DNA of 20,633 bases from Saccoglossus kowalevskii (taxonomy: Eukaryota > Hemichordata > Enteropneusta > Harrimaniidae). The number at the start of each line of letters is the position of its first letter. Position 1 is the stretch's first letter. The notes beneath the pieces were generated by a model that was given only the letters and a program-made list of their open reading frames with translations, did no database searches and had not been told where the DNA came from. Positions 18,880 to 20,633 of this stretch are shown here, piece after piece. The position numbers and the translations under genes are program-made. The stretch is taken from the NCBI RefSeq assembly GCF_000003605.2, contig NW_003116454.1, forward strand, positions 259,610 to 280,242. The letters are read 5' to 3'.

Positions 18880-19059
18880 ATCTATGATTGGGCGAAACAC
18901 AAACCCAGAAGTCGACAGGTTCAAATTCCGAAGATACCTAACGGGTTGTAACATCCCATAAAAGCCTAAGCTACACCACACCACACTACACTACACTACA
19001 CTACACTACACTACACTACACTACACTACACTACACTACACTACACTATACCTAAGCTA
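18880..19059 (+). repeat. SINE-like 3' end with microsatellite tail (tentative)
   Basis: GGTTCAAATTCC at 18918-18929 resembles the internal B box of Pol III promoters (GGTTCRANNCC) with one extra base. About 40-50 bp farther on, CCCATAAAAGCCTAAGC leads straight into the pentanucleotide array. Many invertebrate tRNA-derived SINEs end in a short A-rich stretch plus a simple repeat, which is the layout seen here. CCTAAGCTA occurs at both edges of the array (18965-18973 and 19051-19059). No convincing A box was found upstream, so the SINE call rests on the B box and tail only. Confidence 0.3.
18983..19048. repeat. (ACACT)13 pentanucleotide microsatellite
   Basis: About 13 perfect ACACT units follow a short degenerate lead of ACACC units (18974-18982). 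The run is broken by a CTATA variant at its right edge. The purity suggests active or recent expansion. Confidence 0.95.
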
Positions 19060-20633
19060 TCCACTATCGCAAACATGAGTGGTGTTTCCAATTTTGGGAA
19101 CCGTTTTTGTAATTGGTTGGTTGACTTATGTGTTTCATTCATATATGTTCCTGTTAACTTGACGAAACTGGTAATGTTATGCAGATTAGTGTGGAAAACC
19201 AGTAAAAAACATGCAAATTGTTGTTTACTTTGTTAATTCTCTTTTTTATTTGACATGGCAACGGAGACCATGCACTTATTCAAAATGACTCGCTTTCTGA
19301 TTGGATGACGTTGAACTATCTAATTAACATTAATTAGAAATCCTGATGATGTTACAATACGAGTATCATTTCCGGATTGCTAAATTTGAAATCTCACGGC
19401 ATTCAGATTTATAAAAAAATGTATATTTATAAAACGTTCATAACGTTCCCATTCATCTGCCCTTCACTGTATTTACTATTAGAACATCCGATCTATCTTT
19501 GTTAATTGCCACTTGTCAGTCATATGTTCCTATGCAATATATAACACACACTAAGCAATATTTTGCATATATAATGGGAATTGCATCATCAGCAGCAAAT
19601 AACATAACTTAATAAGCATTGCTTTTAATGCCTTCCCAAGTGTTTGACACATTCACCGCTTCTTTTTTTAAAACGAATCATATCACTATTTAATGAATAT
19701 AGTACTGGCACCAAACATTCTCAAGTTCTTCATTGCCGTCAGACTAGACAATCTCTATAACACCATATGATATTACAGTATGATTAAACGTGAGCTTCAT
19801 CACACATATATACATATATATGAAACTACTCTACGGATAAGCATTTCATTATGTTACGGATGGCTGCAACAATGGCAAATCGGGATGTTCTATTTTCCCT
19901 ACCCCCTTGAATTCCACCCAAAGTACTACTTCATTTAATTGTCTCCGGCACAACAATAGTATCACGATAATATAACTACACTTAATGAATTGCTCTATAA
20001 TTTTATTACAATTACATGTATATAGGTTTTTATGGTATTTCAGTTGAAGACAGTCTTCTTGATAGAGTTTTTTTTCTAGTGATTTCTAGAAACATAAGCG
20101 AGGGATCATCAGTATTAGGAGTTGTGTTGTTCCATTACGTCATCACAAATAAATACCCATGATTCATTGCGAAAACATCACATGCTGAAGGTAATGAAAA
20201 TGAATACTTAACGTATTGACAGGCAAGGTAACATGAAAACAAGGACATTTAAATGTGACCGTCTAACCCAGTTTGTTTGATCGATTGTGAAATGAAAAGT
20301 TGTCATACAGGTATGACCTCCGCCATTAATTATGAGAAGAGGATTTACAGAAAGTAGAACACACTTGAAAGTATTGTACTAGCATGTGAACATTTCTTTC
20401 AGCGAACGTTAATTGAAACATTTTTGCGTATGCCCCGAGTTATTACTATATATATTTATTTAAAATATATTTGCCCGAATCGGAATCTCTAGAAAGGTTG
20501 ACTTCAGTATTTTAAAATTGTTACCAAGGTGTGCACAGTAATCTGGATGTAAACAAATGATGTCCTGAGAAACAAATTCGATAATATTTAGGTCGACGCC
20601 CATCGTAAAAGCAGAGTGAAGAATGTACGTGTT
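19060..20633. other. AT-rich non-coding stretch to the window end
   Basis: No open frame of note, RNA gene or repeat end is recognised. An X-box half-site ATGGCAAC lies at about 19255-19262, and an AT-alternating tract lies near 19806-19820. Donor-like AAG|GTAA strings occur near 20191 and 20227 without open flanking frames. Confidence 0.5.

Overview
The window looks like AT-rich, gene-poor nuclear DNA from an animal, most likely a marine invertebrate and perhaps a mollusc. The evidence is short stop-riddled ORFs on both strands, splice-like signals, decayed LINE fragments, MITE- and SINE-like relics, minisatellite and microsatellite arrays, and a copy of a metazoan mitochondrial gene. The mollusc suggestion rests only on the general look of the repeats, for example a minisatellite whose reverse strand reads like AAGGGAGATAA. 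It is an inference. I see no prokaryotic operons, no CRISPR array and no intact long gene.

Layout. Positions 1-2,072 hold a LINE reverse-transcriptase relic (210-350), empty AT-rich DNA, and eight degenerate 37-bp tandem units (about 1,789-2,072), most of them centred on the palindrome GATAATATTATC. Positions 2,073-6,440 hold no gene I can support. Positions 6,441-8,400 hold an 18-bp perfect palindrome, a candidate 87-nt exon with an RFX X-box-like site, and other weak exon candidates. Positions 9,030-9,550 hold two full CRE sites and a GC-rich double hairpin. Positions 9,568-10,407 hold the clearest object in the window: an intronless, minus-strand retrocopy of the MICOS subunit Mic19/CHCHD3. 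It is bounded by a perfect 13-bp target-site duplication, ends in an ATTAAA signal plus a short A tail, and carries one in-frame TGA. Positions 10,921-11,190 hold a possible last exon of a MADF-BESS-like protein whose BESS motif seems broken by frameshifts. Positions 12,241-12,294 hold a second LINE relic, followed by a CpG-dense patch near 12.6 kb. Positions 15,712-15,890 hold a hAT-like MITE with G-tracts. Positions 17,499-17,573 hold another candidate exon. Positions 18,600-19,060 hold a 19-bp tandem duplication and a SINE-like 3' end with an (ACACT)13 tail.

No set of genes here works together as a system. The window reads as intergenic or intronic DNA built by successive insertions. The strongest result is the Mic19 retrocopy with its insertion hallmarks. 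The single-exon calls are tentative and need transcript data.
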